A stretch of DNA of 64,000 bases, taken from contig NZ_CP047211.1 in assembly GCF_030408795.1 (NCBI RefSeq), positions 1,240,001-1,304,000 on the forward strand, read 5' to 3'. This document shows positions 44,777 through 53,129 of the stretch, piece by piece. Each line of letters starts with the position of its first letter. Position 1 is the stretch's first letter. The notes under the pieces were generated by a model. The model saw only the letters and a list, made by a program, of their open reading frames with translations. It had not been told where the DNA came from and searched no databases. Source of the DNA: Corynebacterium hansenii (GTDB taxonomy: Bacteria; Actinomycetota; Actinomycetes; Mycobacteriales; Mycobacteriaceae). The translations under genes were made by a program, and so were the position numbers.

Positions 44777-45796
44777 TCAGCGGCCGTTGACCGAGTCCAG
44801 GAACAGCACCGTCTCCGACAGGGCATGCGCGCGAGCGTGGTCCTTGGACAGGAAGACGTCGTGCCGGGCACCCGGGATGGCCCTGTGCCGGGCCCCACGA
44901 CCCAGACAACGCGTCCGGCGCGCGATCTGTTCCACGTCGAGGACGGCGTCGGCGGTGTCCAGCGCCGGCGACCAATTTTCGTTGACGGCGGAGCGGTCCG
45001 AATGCAGCACCAGGCAGGGCACGCCGACTTCGATGCCGCGGTGCAGGCGCCGCTGCGCGACCAGCACGGCGTTGAGCCACGACCAGGACTTCACGTGGCC
45101 GGACACGGGCTTGAGGGTGACGTCGAAATCCCAGTCGCCCTTCTCGCCCCGGTAGATCGACTGGCCGTACCCGCCGAGCCCCTTGTCCGGGGTGAGCCGG
45201 TCGGGCGCGCGGCGCGCCATGACCTTCGTCGCCAGCTTGACGACGGCCCGCTGCATCCGCGGATACTGCAGATCCAGCCATGGGCTGTTGAGCACGGCTC
45301 CGCGGATGCTGGCGTGCATCCCGGGATCGCGGTCCCGGAGGCCATCGAGCCACAGCGCGGCGACGAGACCGCCCGTCGAGTGCGCGAGGGGGCTGAGCCC
45401 GGGGTGGCCCTCGCCGAGGATCAGCGCCGCCGCGGCGTCCAGGTCGGCGTCGTAAAGCGACAGGTCGGTGATGTGATGCCACCGCTGGCCCTCGCGGCGC
45501 GACCGGCCGCACTTGCGCAGGTCGACCGCGTAGAACGCGTACCCGGCGTCGTGGATGGCGCGGGCCACGTGCTCCTGGAAGAAATAATCGCTCATTCCGT
45601 GGATCCACAGCACCGCGGGCCGCCGCGTGAAGTCGGACGAGTCGGAGCCGGGGGGCGAATACCTGATGACGGTGGCGACGACGTCGCCCTCTCCATCGGG
45701 GTCTTCGCCCAGGTCGATGACTGTTTCGGGAAACTCTTCGCCCAGCAGCCCCGGCTGCCAACCGGGGGTGGGGATCGTCGGGTCATTGAAGGTCAC
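44777..45796 (-). CDS. Alpha/beta-hydrolase (Hydrolase_4, monoglyceride-lipase-like)
   Basis: Cytoplasmic serine hydrolase of 339 residues without a signal peptide. Key motifs are the oxyanion segment VLWIHGMSDYFF (about 62), YAVDLRKCGRS, nucleophile elbow LAHSTGG (about 137-143), and the late Asp and His in LHSDRSAVNENWS and IPGARHDVFLS. This is the serine aminopeptidase-like Hydrolase_4 family, with substrates ranging from monoacylglycerols to lysophospholipids. GTG 45796 is preceded at 7 nt by TAGGCT. It lies upstream of mtr on the same strand, an arrangement conserved in mycobacteria (Rv2854). Confidence 0.87.
   Translation of the reverse strand: MTFNDPTIPTPGWQPGLLGEEFPETVIDLGEDPDGEGDVVATVIRYSPPGSDSSDFTRRPAVLWIHGMSDYFFQEHVARAIHDAGYAFYAVDLRKCGRSRREGQRWHHITDLSLYDADLDAAAALILGEGHPGLSPLAHSTGGLVAALWLDGLRDRDPGMHASIRGAVLNSPWLDLQYPRMQRAVVKLATKVMARRAPDRLTPDKGLGGYGQSIYRGEKGDWDFDVTLKPVSGHVKSWSWLNAVLVAQRRLHRGIEVGVPCLVLHSDRSAVNENWSPALDTADAVLDVEQIARRTRCLGRGARHRAIPGARHDVFLSKDHARAHALSETVLFLDSVNGR
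45235..45248 (-). repeat. 14-nt core of the interspersed repeat, inside a coding sequence
   Basis: The minus strand reads GGCCGTCGTCAAGC, the last 14 nt of the 20-mer, and 19 of 20 positions match when extended. Here it encodes AVVKL, so codon use alone could explain this copy. Confidence 0.4.
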
Positions 45797-45803
45797 GGAC
45801 CAC

Positions 45804-45809
45804 AGCCTA
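45804..45809 (-). promoter_or_regulatory. -10 box, leaderless promoter of the hydrolase gene
   Basis: On the minus strand TAGGCT ends 7 nt before the GTG at 45796. Confidence 0.5.
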
Positions 45810-45840
45810 GCGGGACATTATGGGGGTGTCGCAGGGGTTG

Positions 45841-45868
45841 TGACACAATGGATCGGAACAGTGTGTCA
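45841..45868. promoter_or_regulatory. Inverted repeat upstream of mqo
   Basis: TGACAC (45841-45846) and GTGTCA (45863-45868) are perfect inverted arms with a 16-nt spacer, about 60 bp before mqo. A regulatory role is only a possibility. Confidence 0.25.
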
Positions 45869-45925
45869 GTCCGGGGGACGTGCGTGCGCCGCCCGATTAT
45901 CAAGTCACGAAGGATGTTGACCGCA

Positions 45926-47422
45926 GTGTCTGAAAAGAATCTTCCCGCCACCGTCGGTGACGAAGTCGACGTTGCCCTGATCGGTGCGGGCGTCATGAGC
46001 GCCACCCTCGGCGTGCTCCTCACGGAGCTCGAGCCCGGCTGGTCCCAGGTCATCTTCGAACGCCTGGACCAGCCCGCCGAGGAGTCCTCCTCGCCGTGGA
46101 ACAACGCGGGCACCGGTCACGCGGCGCTGTGCGAGCTCAACTACACGCCCGAGAAGAACGGCGTGGTCAACGTCGACAAGGCGCTGAAGATCAACGAGCA
46201 GTTCCAGGTGTCCCGCCAGCTGTGGACCAGCCTGGTCGAAGACGGCGTCATCACCGACCCGCGCGCGTTCATCAACCCGGTCGACCACACGACCTTCGCC
46301 CAGGGCCCGGAGCAGATGGCGTTCATGCGCCGCCGCTTCGAGGCGCTCAACGACGAGCCCCTGTTCCACGACCAGGAGCTCATCGAGGACCACGACCGCT
46401 TCGCGGAATACCTGCCGCTGATGGCCGAGGGCCGCGACTTCTCCACACCGGTGTCCGCCATCCGCAACCCCAACGGCACCGACGTCAACTTCGGCGCCCT
46501 GACCAAGCAGTACCTGGCGGCGCTGTCGGACCGCGGCACCGAGATCCGCTACGGCCACGAGGTCAAGAACATCACCCGCGAGGGCGCCAAGTGGGTGATC
46601 ACGGTGAAGAACATCCACACCGGCGACACCCGCACCGTCCGCGCCAACTTCGTGTTCGTCGGCGCCGGCGGCAACGCCCTGCCGCTGCTGCAGAAGTCCG
46701 GCATCCCGGAGATCAAGGGCTACGGCGGCTTCCCCGTGTCCGGCCAGTGGCTGCGCTGCACCAACGAGGAGCTCATCGAGAAGCACGGCGCGAAGGTCTA
46801 CGGCAAGGCGTCCGTCGGCACCCCGCCGATGTCCGTGCCGCACCTGGACACCCGCGTCATCGACGGCAAGAAGGGCCTGCTGTTCGGCCCCTACGCCGGC
46901 TGGACCCCGAAGTTCATGAAGCAGGGCAAGCTGACCGACCTGCCGAAGTCGCTGCGCCTTCACAACCTGACCACCCTGGTCGGCGTCGGCCTGCACGAGC
47001 TGGGCCTGACCAAGTACCTGATCACCGAAGTGATCAAGAACCACGCCGCCCGCGTGGAGGCCCTGCGCGAGTACGTGCCCAACGCCCGCGACGAGGACTG
47101 GGAGACGGTCACCGCCGGCCAGCGCGTGCAGGTGATCAAGCCCGCCAAGGCGCCGCAGTTCGGCACCCTGGAGTTCGGCACCGCCGTCATCAACTCCGCC
47201 GACGGCTCCATCGCCGGCCTGATGGGCGCCTCCCCGGGCGCCTCCATCGCCCCGGCCGTGATGATCGAGCTGCTGGAGCGCTGCTTCGGCGACAAGATGA
47301 GCGCCTGGACCCCGAAGCTCAAGGAGCTCGTGCCCTCCTACGGCACGGTCCTGGCCGAGGACCGCGAGCTGTACAAGAAGGTCTGGGACGCCTCTCAGAA
47401 GACCCTCAAGCTGGAGCGCTGA
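45926..47422 (+). CDS. mqo: Malate:quinone oxidoreductase
   Basis: Peripheral membrane FAD enzyme that oxidises malate to oxaloacetate and passes electrons to menaquinone, linking the TCA cycle to respiration. It resembles the C. glutamicum enzyme closely: [17 protein letters not shown] (FAD site), [20 protein letters not shown] (substrate region), [46 protein letters not shown] and [10 protein letters not shown] near the end. Length 498 residues from GTG 45926, which matches the family start; ATG 45914 four codons earlier is possible but lacks room for a ribosome-binding site. Confidence 0.96.
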   Translation: MSEKNLPATVGDEVDVALIGAGVMSATLGVLLTELEPGWSQVIFERLDQPAEESSSPWNNAGTGHAALCELNYTPEKNGVVNVDKALKINEQFQVSRQLWTSLVEDGVITDPRAFINPVDHTTFAQGPEQMAFMRRRFEALNDEPLFHDQELIEDHDRFAEYLPLMAEGRDFSTPVSAIRNPNGTDVNFGALTKQYLAALSDRGTEIRYGHEVKNITREGAKWVITVKNIHTGDTRTVRANFVFVGAGGNALPLLQKSGIPEIKGYGGFPVSGQWLRCTNEELIEKHGAKVYGKASVGTPPMSVPHLDTRVIDGKKGLLFGPYAGWTPKFMKQGKLTDLPKSLRLHNLTTLVGVGLHELGLTKYLITEVIKNHAARVEALREYVPNARDEDWETVTAGQRVQVIKPAKAPQFGTLEFGTAVINSADGSIAGLMGASPGASIAPAVMIELLERCFGDKMSAWTPKLKELVPSYGTVLAEDRELYKKVWDASQKTLKLER

Positions 47423-47459
47423 CCCCGGCCGCCGCCGATTTTTCGGTCCGGGGTATAAG
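47422..47459 (+). promoter_or_regulatory. Hairpin after mqo merging into the -10 box of the chelatase gene
   Basis: ACCCCGG (47422-47428) pairs with CCGGGGT (47448-47454), a possible weak terminator for mqo. Its last T begins TATAAG (47454-47459), which ends 7 nt before the ATG at 47467, the leaderless spacing. Confidence 0.45.
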
Positions 47460-47466
47460 TGACTGC

Positions 47467-48555
47467 ATGTCTGCCTTCCCCGGATTCCCGTTCTCCGCGA
47501 TCGTCGGCCAGGACCGGCTGCGCCTGGCGCTGCTGCTGACGGCGGTCTCGCCGGGCATCGGCGGCGTGGTGGTCCGCGGCGAGAAGGGCACGGCGAAGAC
47601 CACCGCCGTGCGCGCCCTGGGCCCGCTGCTGCCGAAGGGCGCGGTCGTCGATCTGCCGCTCGGCGCGACGGAAGATCGCGTGGTCGGTTCCATCGACGTC
47701 GAGTCGGTGCTGACCACCGGCCGCGCGGAGTTCCGGCCCGGCCTGCTGACGCAGGCCGACGGCGGCGTTCTCTACGTCGACGAGGTCAACCTGCTGGCCG
47801 ACCATCTCGTCGACGTCCTCCTCGACGCCGCCGCCACGGGCCGCGTCACCGTCGAGCGCGACGGCGTCTCGCACGTGGAGGAAACCTCCTTCGTGCTGGT
47901 CGGCACCATGAACCCGGAGGAGGGGGAGCTGCGACCGCAGCTCCTCGACCGCTTCGGGCTGGCGGTCGACGTCACCGCCTCCCGGGACCCCGAGGTGCGC
48001 GTGGAGATCATGCGCCGCCGCCTCGCCTACGAATCCGACCCCGGCGCATTCGCCGCGCGGTGGGCGGAGGCCGACGGCGATCTGCGCGACCGCCTGGCCC
48101 GCGCCCGCGCCCTGGTCGGTCAGATCCCCCTCGACGACGTCCATCTGGCTCGCATCGCGTCGCTGTGCGCCGACTTCGACGTCGACGGCATGCGCGCGGA
48201 CCTGGTCATCGCCCGCACCGCCCGCGCCCACGCGGCCTGGCGGGGCGCGGCGGAAATCGACTCGGAGGACATCCGCGTCGCCGCCGAACTCGCGCTGCCG
48301 CACCGTCGCCGACGCGATCCCTTCGATGAGCCGGGCGTCGATCAGCGCGACCTCGACGACGCCCTCGACCGCGCCGAGGACCGCTACCCGGACACGGACG
48401 ACCACGCCGAGGAACCCCCGCAGCCCGATGAACCCGAAACGCCGGACGAGGGGGACGCCGAGGCGTCGTCAAGCGAGGAACTGGACCAGGAGAGGCCGGA
48501 GGGCCCCGCGCCGACGGGAGGTACTGCCCGACTGGGCGATCCCTTTCGCGGCTAG
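47467..48555 (+). CDS. Mg/Co-chelatase AAA+ ATPase subunit (zero-frame product of a chlD-type frameshift gene)
   Basis: AAA+ motor of 362 residues of the BchI/ChlI type, which drives metal insertion into a tetrapyrrole together with a VWA subunit and a large CobN/ChlH subunit. Walker A is GEKGTAKTT (about 39-47), Walker [13 protein letters not shown] (about 98-109), then sensor-1 [20 protein letters not shown], and the C-terminal helical bundle to about residue 290. An acidic Pro/Glu-rich linker follows (about 295-350), and the frame stops at TAG 48553-48555. The stop lies three codons after CCC_TTT; a +1 shift there continues into the VWA domain at 48542-49324. The M. tuberculosis homologue Rv2850c is, from memory, one protein of about 629 residues with both parts. 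Flanking cobO, cobB and cobA suggest cobaltochelatase. Confidence 0.92.
   Translation: MSAFPGFPFSAIVGQDRLRLALLLTAVSPGIGGVVVRGEKGTAKTTAVRALGPLLPKGAVVDLPLGATEDRVVGSIDVESVLTTGRAEFRPGLLTQADGGVLYVDEVNLLADHLVDVLLDAAATGRVTVERDGVSHVEETSFVLVGTMNPEEGELRPQLLDRFGLAVDVTASRDPEVRVEIMRRRLAYESDPGAFAARWAEADGDLRDRLARARALVGQIPLDDVHLARIASLCADFDVDGMRADLVIARTARAHAAWRGAAEIDSEDIRVAAELALPHRRRRDPFDEPGVDQRDLDDALDRAEDRYPDTDDHAEEPPQPDEPETPDEGDAEASSSEELDQERPEGPAPTGGTARLGDPFRG
48516..48547 (+). promoter_or_regulatory. Putative programmed +1 ribosomal frameshift site
   Basis: GGGAGGT (48516-48522) is a near-perfect anti-Shine-Dalgarno match inside the coding sequence. The slip site CCC TTT C (48541-48547) lies 19 nt downstream and the zero-frame TAG 9 nt after the CCC codon. 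CCC-U and UUU-C are both contexts where the P-site tRNA can re-pair in the +1 frame (CCU, UUC). Either slip gives the same junction, GDPFAART. Confidence 0.6.
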
Positions 48556-49324
48556 GACGCTGCTTCTCGACGGCGTCGGCACCGGATCCGACGGCCGCCG
48601 CGGACGCGCCAAGGGGCCCCGCGGGCGGGACATCCGGGCGACGCGGGGCGGTAGGGGCCTTCACGTGCCCGGGACCGTTTTGGCCGCCGCCGAGCGGGGC
48701 GCCCGCGTCGACGACGGCATGGTGCCCCTGATCGCCCCCGACCTGCGCGGGGCGGAACGGGAGGGCCGCGAGTCCAACCTGATCGTGTTCCTCGTCGACG
48801 CCTCCGGTTCCATGGCCGCCCGCGACCGTCTGGAGGCGGTGACGGGAGCGGTGCAATCTCTGCTGCGCGACGCCTACCAGCGCCGCGACCGCGTGGCGGT
48901 GGTGACCTTCCGCGGCGACGGGGCGACGGTGGAGCTGCCGCCGACGCGGTCGACGGTGGCCGCCAGCAGGCGTCTCGACGACGTGCGGACCGGCGGCAGG
49001 ACCCCGTTGGCGGCGGGCCTGGAGACGGCTCGCGCCCTGATCGAGCGGGAGCACCGCCGCGATCCGTCGCGCCGCGCGATGCTCGTGGTCCTGTCCGACG
49101 GCCGGGCGACGTCCGCCGGCGGGCGCGACACCGCGGGCCTGGCGGCCGACGCGATCCGGCGCCGCGGCGTGGCCGGATCCATCGTCGTCGACTGCGAATC
49201 CGGACGCGTGCGGTTGGGGCTGGCCAAGGAACTGGCCGACCGGCTCGGCGCCCCCTGCCTGCGCATCGAGGACCTCGACGCCGACGCCGTCGCGGGCGTG
49301 GTCAAGGCCGCGGTCACGGCCTGA
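48542..49324 (+). CDS. VWA domain of the chelatase medium subunit, reached by +1 frameshift
   Basis: This frame has no usable start of its own. The only in-frame ATG upstream (48428) would read the acidic linker in the wrong frame as an Arg-rich tract, and no GTG or TTG fits. Joined by a +1 slip at 48541-48544 it yields a 618-residue protein with junction [20 protein letters not shown], which reads like an unbroken ChlD homologue. The domain includes the basic stretch [26 protein letters not shown], and an intact VWA metal-ion site FLVDASGSM (D-x-S-x-S, first Asp near 48799) with [12 protein letters not shown] and VVLSDGRAT. It would be the medium subunit binding the large CobN-type subunit, which is not in the window. 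Conservation of the MIDAS motif argues against a dead gene. Confidence 0.8.
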   Translation, partial: PFAARTLLLDGVGTGSDGRRGRAKGPRGRDIRATRGGRGLHVPGTVLAAAERGARVDDGMVPLIAPDLRGAEREGRESNLIVFLVDASGSMAARDRLEAVTGAVQSLLRDAYQRRDRVAVVTFRGDGATVELPPTRSTVAASRRLDDVRTGGRTPLAAGLETARALIEREHRRDPSRRAMLVVLSDGRATSAGGRDTAGLAADAIRRRGVAGSIVVDCESGRVRLGLAKELADRLGAPCLRIEDLDADAVAGVVKAAVTA

Positions 49325-49330
49325 GCCCGG

Positions 49331-49336
49331 TACCGT
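49331..49336 (+). promoter_or_regulatory. -10 box, leaderless promoter of the gene at 49344
   Basis: TACCGT ends 7 nt before the ATG at 49344, with no Shine-Dalgarno. Confidence 0.5.
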
Positions 49337-49343
49337 CGCGACC

Positions 49344-49973
49344 ATGAACCCAACCGATGCGGCGGAGACCATCGACGTCAACGTCATCGAAATCAGCATC
49401 TTCGCCGAACGCTGGCGCGCCGACCTGCTGCTGGGCAGGCTCGCGCTGGCCATCGGGGCCCGGCTCGGGGCGGTCGACGCGGGATTCGACGTCGCCGCCG
49501 TCGAACCGGGCGGAGACGAAGACGAGTGGGACCTCGCCGACCAGTGGCGCCAGCTCAACGCCGATGCGGCGCCGCCCGCGGACAAGTCGCCGTTCAAGGT
49601 CACCGCGTGGTTCACGGGCGAATTGAAGGGCGCCGACGACGACGGCGCCGACACCGCCGACGAGGACGAGTCGCTGGCGATCATCCTCGACGCCCTCGAC
49701 GGGCTGGCCCTGGCCGGCGTCGGCGAAGCGGACCTCGATTACGACGGCCCCAACCCCGACCACGTCCCGTTCGGCGATGCCCGGTACGCCATCGAATTGC
49801 CACGTGAGACGGTGCGGAAGGGCGCCGACGTCGGACCGGAGGTCGCGGCCGCCGTGGCGCGGCTGCGGGGGCTCGTCGCCGCAGGCCGCGGACCGGCGCC
49901 CCAGGTGACCAGCGTGCAGGTCCGCACGCGCGAGGCGTTCGAGGAGGCCCTGGCGGGCGAACGCCGTCCCTGA
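49344..49973 (+). CDS. Acidic protein of unknown function within the cobalamin cluster
   Basis: Soluble acidic protein of 209 residues that I do not recognise. It opens with an amphipathic segment DVNVIEISIFAERWRADLLL, has an acidic centre (DDDGADTADEDESLAII, about 94-110), and ends with the amphipathic stretch VAAAVARLRGLVAAGRGPAP and VTSVQVRTREAFEEALAGE. No Cys and no obvious catalytic motif or signal peptide. It is bracketed by the chelatase locus and cobO, each with its own leaderless promoter, so a link to cobalamin synthesis is suggested by position only. Confidence 0.75.
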   Translation: MNPTDAAETIDVNVIEISIFAERWRADLLLGRLALAIGARLGAVDAGFDVAAVEPGGDEDEWDLADQWRQLNADAAPPADKSPFKVTAWFTGELKGADDDGADTADEDESLAIILDALDGLALAGVGEADLDYDGPNPDHVPFGDARYAIELPRETVRKGADVGPEVAAAVARLRGLVAAGRGPAPQVTSVQVRTREAFEEALAGERRP

Positions 49974-49980
49974 CCCCGGC

Positions 49981-49986
49981 TATTGT
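49981..49986 (+). promoter_or_regulatory. -10 box, leaderless promoter of cobO-cobB
   Basis: TATTGT ends 7 nt before the cobO ATG at 49994. Confidence 0.55.
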
Positions 49987-49993
49987 GTAACCC

Positions 49994-50614
49994 ATGGCAC
50001 AGGGACAGGTTGATCCGAAGAACATCCCCGACGACGGGCTCACGACGCGCCAGCGCCGCCAGCTGCCCATCACCGCGGTCCACACGGGCCACGGCAAGGG
50101 CAAGTCGACCGCGGCGTTCGGCATGGCGCTGCGCGCGTGGAACCAGGGGCTGGACATCGGCGTGTTCCAGTTCGTGAAGTCCGCCAAGTGGCGGGTCGGC
50201 GAAGAGTCCGTGTTCAAGCGCCTCGGCGAGCTCCACGACGAAACGGGCGAGGGCGGCGCGGTGCAGTGGCACAAGATGGGGGAGGGCTGGTCCTGGTCCC
50301 GCAAGAAGGGCACCGAAGAGGACCACGCCCGCGACGCCGCCGAGGGCTGGGAGGAGATCAAGCGCCGCCTGGCCGAGAAGGAGCACGACTTCTACGTGCT
50401 CGACGAGTTCACCTACCCGATCAAGTGGGGCTGGGTCGACGTCGACGACGTCGCCGAGACCCTCGCCAACCGGCCGGGCCGCCAGCACGTGGTCATCACC
50501 GGCCGCGACGCCGATCCGAAGCTCATCGAGGTCGCCGATCTGGTCACCGAGATGGTCAAGCACAAGCACCCGATGGACGCGGGCCGGAAGGGACAGAAGG
50601 GCATCGAGTGGTAG
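49994..50614 (+). CDS. cobO: Cob(I)yrinic acid a,c-diamide adenosyltransferase
   Basis: Transfers the adenosyl group of ATP to cobalt in the corrinoid (BtuR/CobO family). The P-loop is VHTGHGKGKSTAAFGMALRA (about 29-48), followed by GVFQFVKSAKWR, VLDEFTYPIKWGWVD (about 135) and VITGRDADPKLIEVADLVTE. Length 206 residues. Its TAG overlaps the cobB GTG by 7 nt, so cobO and cobB are coupled, as in M. tuberculosis Rv2849c-Rv2848c. Confidence 0.95.
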   Translation: MAQGQVDPKNIPDDGLTTRQRRQLPITAVHTGHGKGKSTAAFGMALRAWNQGLDIGVFQFVKSAKWRVGEESVFKRLGELHDETGEGGAVQWHKMGEGWSWSRKKGTEEDHARDAAEGWEEIKRRLAEKEHDFYVLDEFTYPIKWGWVDVDDVAETLANRPGRQHVVITGRDADPKLIEVADLVTEMVKHKHPMDAGRKGQKGIEW

Positions 50615-51990
50615 CTCCGGCCGCCCCGGGCGTCGTCATCGCGGCGCCGGCGTCGGGCACCGGCAAGACCACCATCGCCACCGGCCTCATCGCCGCGCTG
50701 GCGCGCCGGATGTCCGTCGCGCCGTTCAAGGTCGGCCCCGACTACATCGATCCCGGCTACCACGCCATCGCGGCGGGCAGGCCGGGCCGCAACCTGGATT
50801 CCGTCATGTGCGGGCCGGACCTCATCGGCCCGCTGTACGCGCACGGGTCGGCCGGACTGGACGTCGGCATCGTCGAGGGCGTCATGGGGCTTTTCGACGG
50901 CCGGATCGGCGGCGATCCCCTCGACGCGAGCGCGTCGACCGCCGAGATCGCCCGCCTGCTGGGCATGCCGGTGATCCTCGTCGTCGACGCCCGGCACATG
51001 AGCCAGTCGGCGTCGGCCCTCGTCCACGGTTTCGCGACGATGGACGATCGCGTCCGCGTGGCGGGGGCGATCATCAACCGGGTCGGCTCCGACCGCCACG
51101 AGTCCGTCGTCCGCGAGGCCATCGAGGCGGTGGGGGTGCCGGTGCTCGGCGCCATCCCGCGCGTCGACGGCATCGAGGTGCCGTCGCGCCACCTGGGGTT
51201 GGTCACCGCCGCCGAAGGGGGAGAGGAGGCCCACGCCGCCGTGGCGATGATGGCCGACCTCGTCGAGGAGCACGTCGACCTCGGCGCGGTCGTCGGCCTG
51301 GCCGCGGTGCGCCCCGGTTTCGAACCGTGGGATCCGGCGAAGGCGATCGGCGCCGGGCCGTCGGAAAGCAAGCCCCGCATCGCGCTGGCGGGCGGGCCCG
51401 CGTTCACCTTCGCCTACGCCGAACACGCGGAGCTGCTGGCCGCCGCGGGGGCCCGGGTCGAGGTCTTCGACCCGCTGGTCGACGAGCTTCCCGACGCCGA
51501 CGGCCTGGTCGTGCCCGGCGGGTTCCCGGAGGAACATGCCGCGGATCTGGCGGCGCGCGACGACCTCGCCGCTTCCGTGCGGGCGATGGTCGCCGACGGC
51601 GCCGCGGTCCACGCCGAATGCGCGGGCCTGCTGTGGCTGCTCGAGTCTTTGGGCGGGCACCGCATGTGCGGAGTCATCCCGGGATCGGCGTCGATGGGGC
51701 GCCTGAGCCTGGGGTACCGCACGGCCACGATGCTGTCGGAGTCGGTGCTCGGCCCCGTCGGCGGCCGCCTGACCGGGCACGAGTTCCACAGGACCCGCCT
51801 CGACGAGGGGACCGCGGCCGCCGCGCACGCCGCCGGCTGGACCCCCGCGTGGGGCTGGAGGGGCTGGGGTGGGGACGCCGTCACCGAGGGGTTCGTGTCC
51901 CCCGGCGGGCGGGTGCACGCTTCCTACCTGCACGTTCACCCCGCCGGGGCGCCCGCGGTGCTGCGCGGTTTCGTGGAATCCTGCGGCTGA
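50608..51990 (+). CDS. cobB: Cobyrinic acid a,c-diamide synthase
   Basis: Glutamine- and ATP-dependent amidotransferase acting on the a and c carboxylates of (hydrogeno)cobyrinic acid. The N-terminal ATPase has VIAAPASGTGKTTIATGL (P-loop, about 10-27), PFKVGPDYIDPGYH (about 39) and VEGVMGLFDG. The C-terminal class-I glutaminase has GGFPEEHAADL, the catalytic Cys in VHAECAGLLWLL and GHEFHRT, ending in ASYLHVH. Length 460 residues. GTG 50608 lies inside the cobO stop region and is the only start matching the family. Confidence 0.94.
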   Translation: MVAPAAPGVVIAAPASGTGKTTIATGLIAALARRMSVAPFKVGPDYIDPGYHAIAAGRPGRNLDSVMCGPDLIGPLYAHGSAGLDVGIVEGVMGLFDGRIGGDPLDASASTAEIARLLGMPVILVVDARHMSQSASALVHGFATMDDRVRVAGAIINRVGSDRHESVVREAIEAVGVPVLGAIPRVDGIEVPSRHLGLVTAAEGGEEAHAAVAMMADLVEEHVDLGAVVGLAAVRPGFEPWDPAKAIGAGPSESKPRIALAGGPAFTFAYAEHAELLAAAGARVEVFDPLVDELPDADGLVVPGGFPEEHAADLAARDDLAASVRAMVADGAAVHAECAGLLWLLESLGGHRMCGVIPGSASMGRLSLGYRTATMLSESVLGPVGGRLTGHEFHRTRLDEGTAAAAHAAGWTPAWGWRGWGGDAVTEGFVSPGGRVHASYLHVHPAGAPAVLRGFVESCG

Positions 51991-52022
51991 GGGCCGGTGC
52001 GCGCGGATTCGTCGCCAAGCGA

Positions 52023-52028
52023 TAAGAT
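52023..52028 (+). promoter_or_regulatory. -10 box, leaderless promoter of the cobA/cysG-like gene
   Basis: TAAGAT ends 6 nt before the ATG at 52035. Confidence 0.55.
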
Positions 52029-52034
52029 CCCCTC

Positions 52035-53114
52035 ATGACTTTGATGTTGAAGGGGAGCCGCGTTCTGGTCGTCGGCGCGTCCACCACGGCCGAGCGGGTC
52101 ATTCCCGGGCTGGTCGACGCGGGCGCCGAAGTCATCGTCTGCGAGGGCGGCGAGATTTCGCCCGGCATCGAGGGCTGGGCCGAACGCGGCCGCATCCAGC
52201 TGTGGCGGACCCCCTTCACCCCGGCGATGCTGTGGGGCAAGCGGATGGTCGTGGTCACCGATCCCGACCTGCTGCGCGAGGTCATGGTGCAGTCCAACCT
52301 GCACGGCGTCCTCGTCGACGACGCGACGGACGGCGCCGCGCAGCACGCCCAGGAATTCAAGGGCCGCCGCGCCTCCCGCGCCGGCCACCTGGCGGGCACC
52401 GTCGCCCTCGTCGGCGGCGGCCCGGGCAACCCGGACCTGATCACCGTCGAGGGGCGCCGCCTGCTGCGGCTCGCCGACGTCGTGCTCGCCGACCACCTCG
52501 GGCCGCTGTCGTTGCTCGGCGAGCTGGACCCGGACGTGGAGATCATCGACGCCGCGAAGCTGCCCTACGGCCGCGCGATGGCCCAGGAGCGCATCAACGA
52601 GCTGCTGGTGGACCGCGCGCGGCAGGGACTGTTCGTCGTCCGGCTCAAGGGCGGCGACCCGTACCTGTTCGGCCGCGGCTTCGAGGAGCTCGTCGCCCTG
52701 CGCGAAGCCGGCGTCACCGTCACCGAGGTGCCCGGCATCTCCTCCGCGATTTCCGTGCCCGCCGCCGCCGGCATCCCGGTCACGCAGCGCGGCGTGAACC
52801 ACGACTTCACCATCGTCTCCGGCCACGTGCCGCCGGGGCACCCGACGTCGCTGGTCAACTGGGACGCGCTGGGGCAGATGACCGGCACCATCGTCGTCAT
52901 CATGGGCGTGAAGAACGGCCCCGCCATCGCGGAGAAGCTCATCTCCGCCGGGCGCGACGCGTCGACCCCGGCCGCGGTGATCCAGGAGGGCACGACCGAG
53001 AACCAGCGCGTGTTCCGCTGCACCCTGGGCACCCTCGGCGACACCATCCGCGGCGAAGGCGTGCGGCCGCCAGCGGTGTTCGTCATCGGCGAGGTCGCCG
53101 ACGAATCACTCTGA
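52035..53114 (+). CDS. cobA: Uroporphyrinogen-III C-methyltransferase with degenerate siroheme-synthase N-terminus
   Basis: Two-domain protein of 359 residues. The C-terminal part (about 117-359) is a full SUMT that methylates uroporphyrinogen III to precorrin-2: VALVGGGPGNPDLITVEG (about 123), VVLADHL, YGRAMAQERINELLVDRA, VVRLKGGDPYLFGRG, EVPGISSAISVPAAAGIPVT and NHDFTIVSGHVPP. The N-terminal part (1-110) resembles the CysG Rossmann domain, but the usual glycine motif is altered (VVGASTTAERV), so dehydrogenase activity is doubtful. It supplies precorrin-2 for cobalamin or siroheme. Leaderless promoter; the stop shares a hairpin with convergent yaaA. Confidence 0.92.
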   Translation: MTLMLKGSRVLVVGASTTAERVIPGLVDAGAEVIVCEGGEISPGIEGWAERGRIQLWRTPFTPAMLWGKRMVVVTDPDLLREVMVQSNLHGVLVDDATDGAAQHAQEFKGRRASRAGHLAGTVALVGGGPGNPDLITVEGRRLLRLADVVLADHLGPLSLLGELDPDVEIIDAAKLPYGRAMAQERINELLVDRARQGLFVVRLKGGDPYLFGRGFEELVALREAGVTVTEVPGISSAISVPAAAGIPVTQRGVNHDFTIVSGHVPPGHPTSLVNWDALGQMTGTIVVIMGVKNGPAIAEKLISAGRDASTPAAVIQEGTTENQRVFRCTLGTLGDTIRGEGVRPPAVFVIGEVADESL

Positions 53115-53129
53115 CGGCGACTGCCGTCA
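53112..53129. terminator. Small hairpin spanning both stop codons of convergent cobA and yaaA
   Basis: TGACGGC (53112-53118) pairs perfectly with GCCGTCA (53123-53129) around a GACT loop. The first TGA is the cobA stop and the last TCA the yaaA stop. No U-tract follows. Confidence 0.4.

Noticed and set aside
48428..49324. Independent VWA gene starting at ATG 48428
   Set aside because: The first 30 residues would be an Arg-rich out-of-frame reading of the acidic linker, and the ATG lies 128 bp inside the ATPase gene without a fitting context; frameshift fusion explains the sequence better.
47467..49324. Chelatase locus as a frameshifted pseudogene
   Set aside because: Both frames keep intact catalytic motifs and the break falls exactly on a known type of slip site just before a stop; decay would not be expected to produce this.
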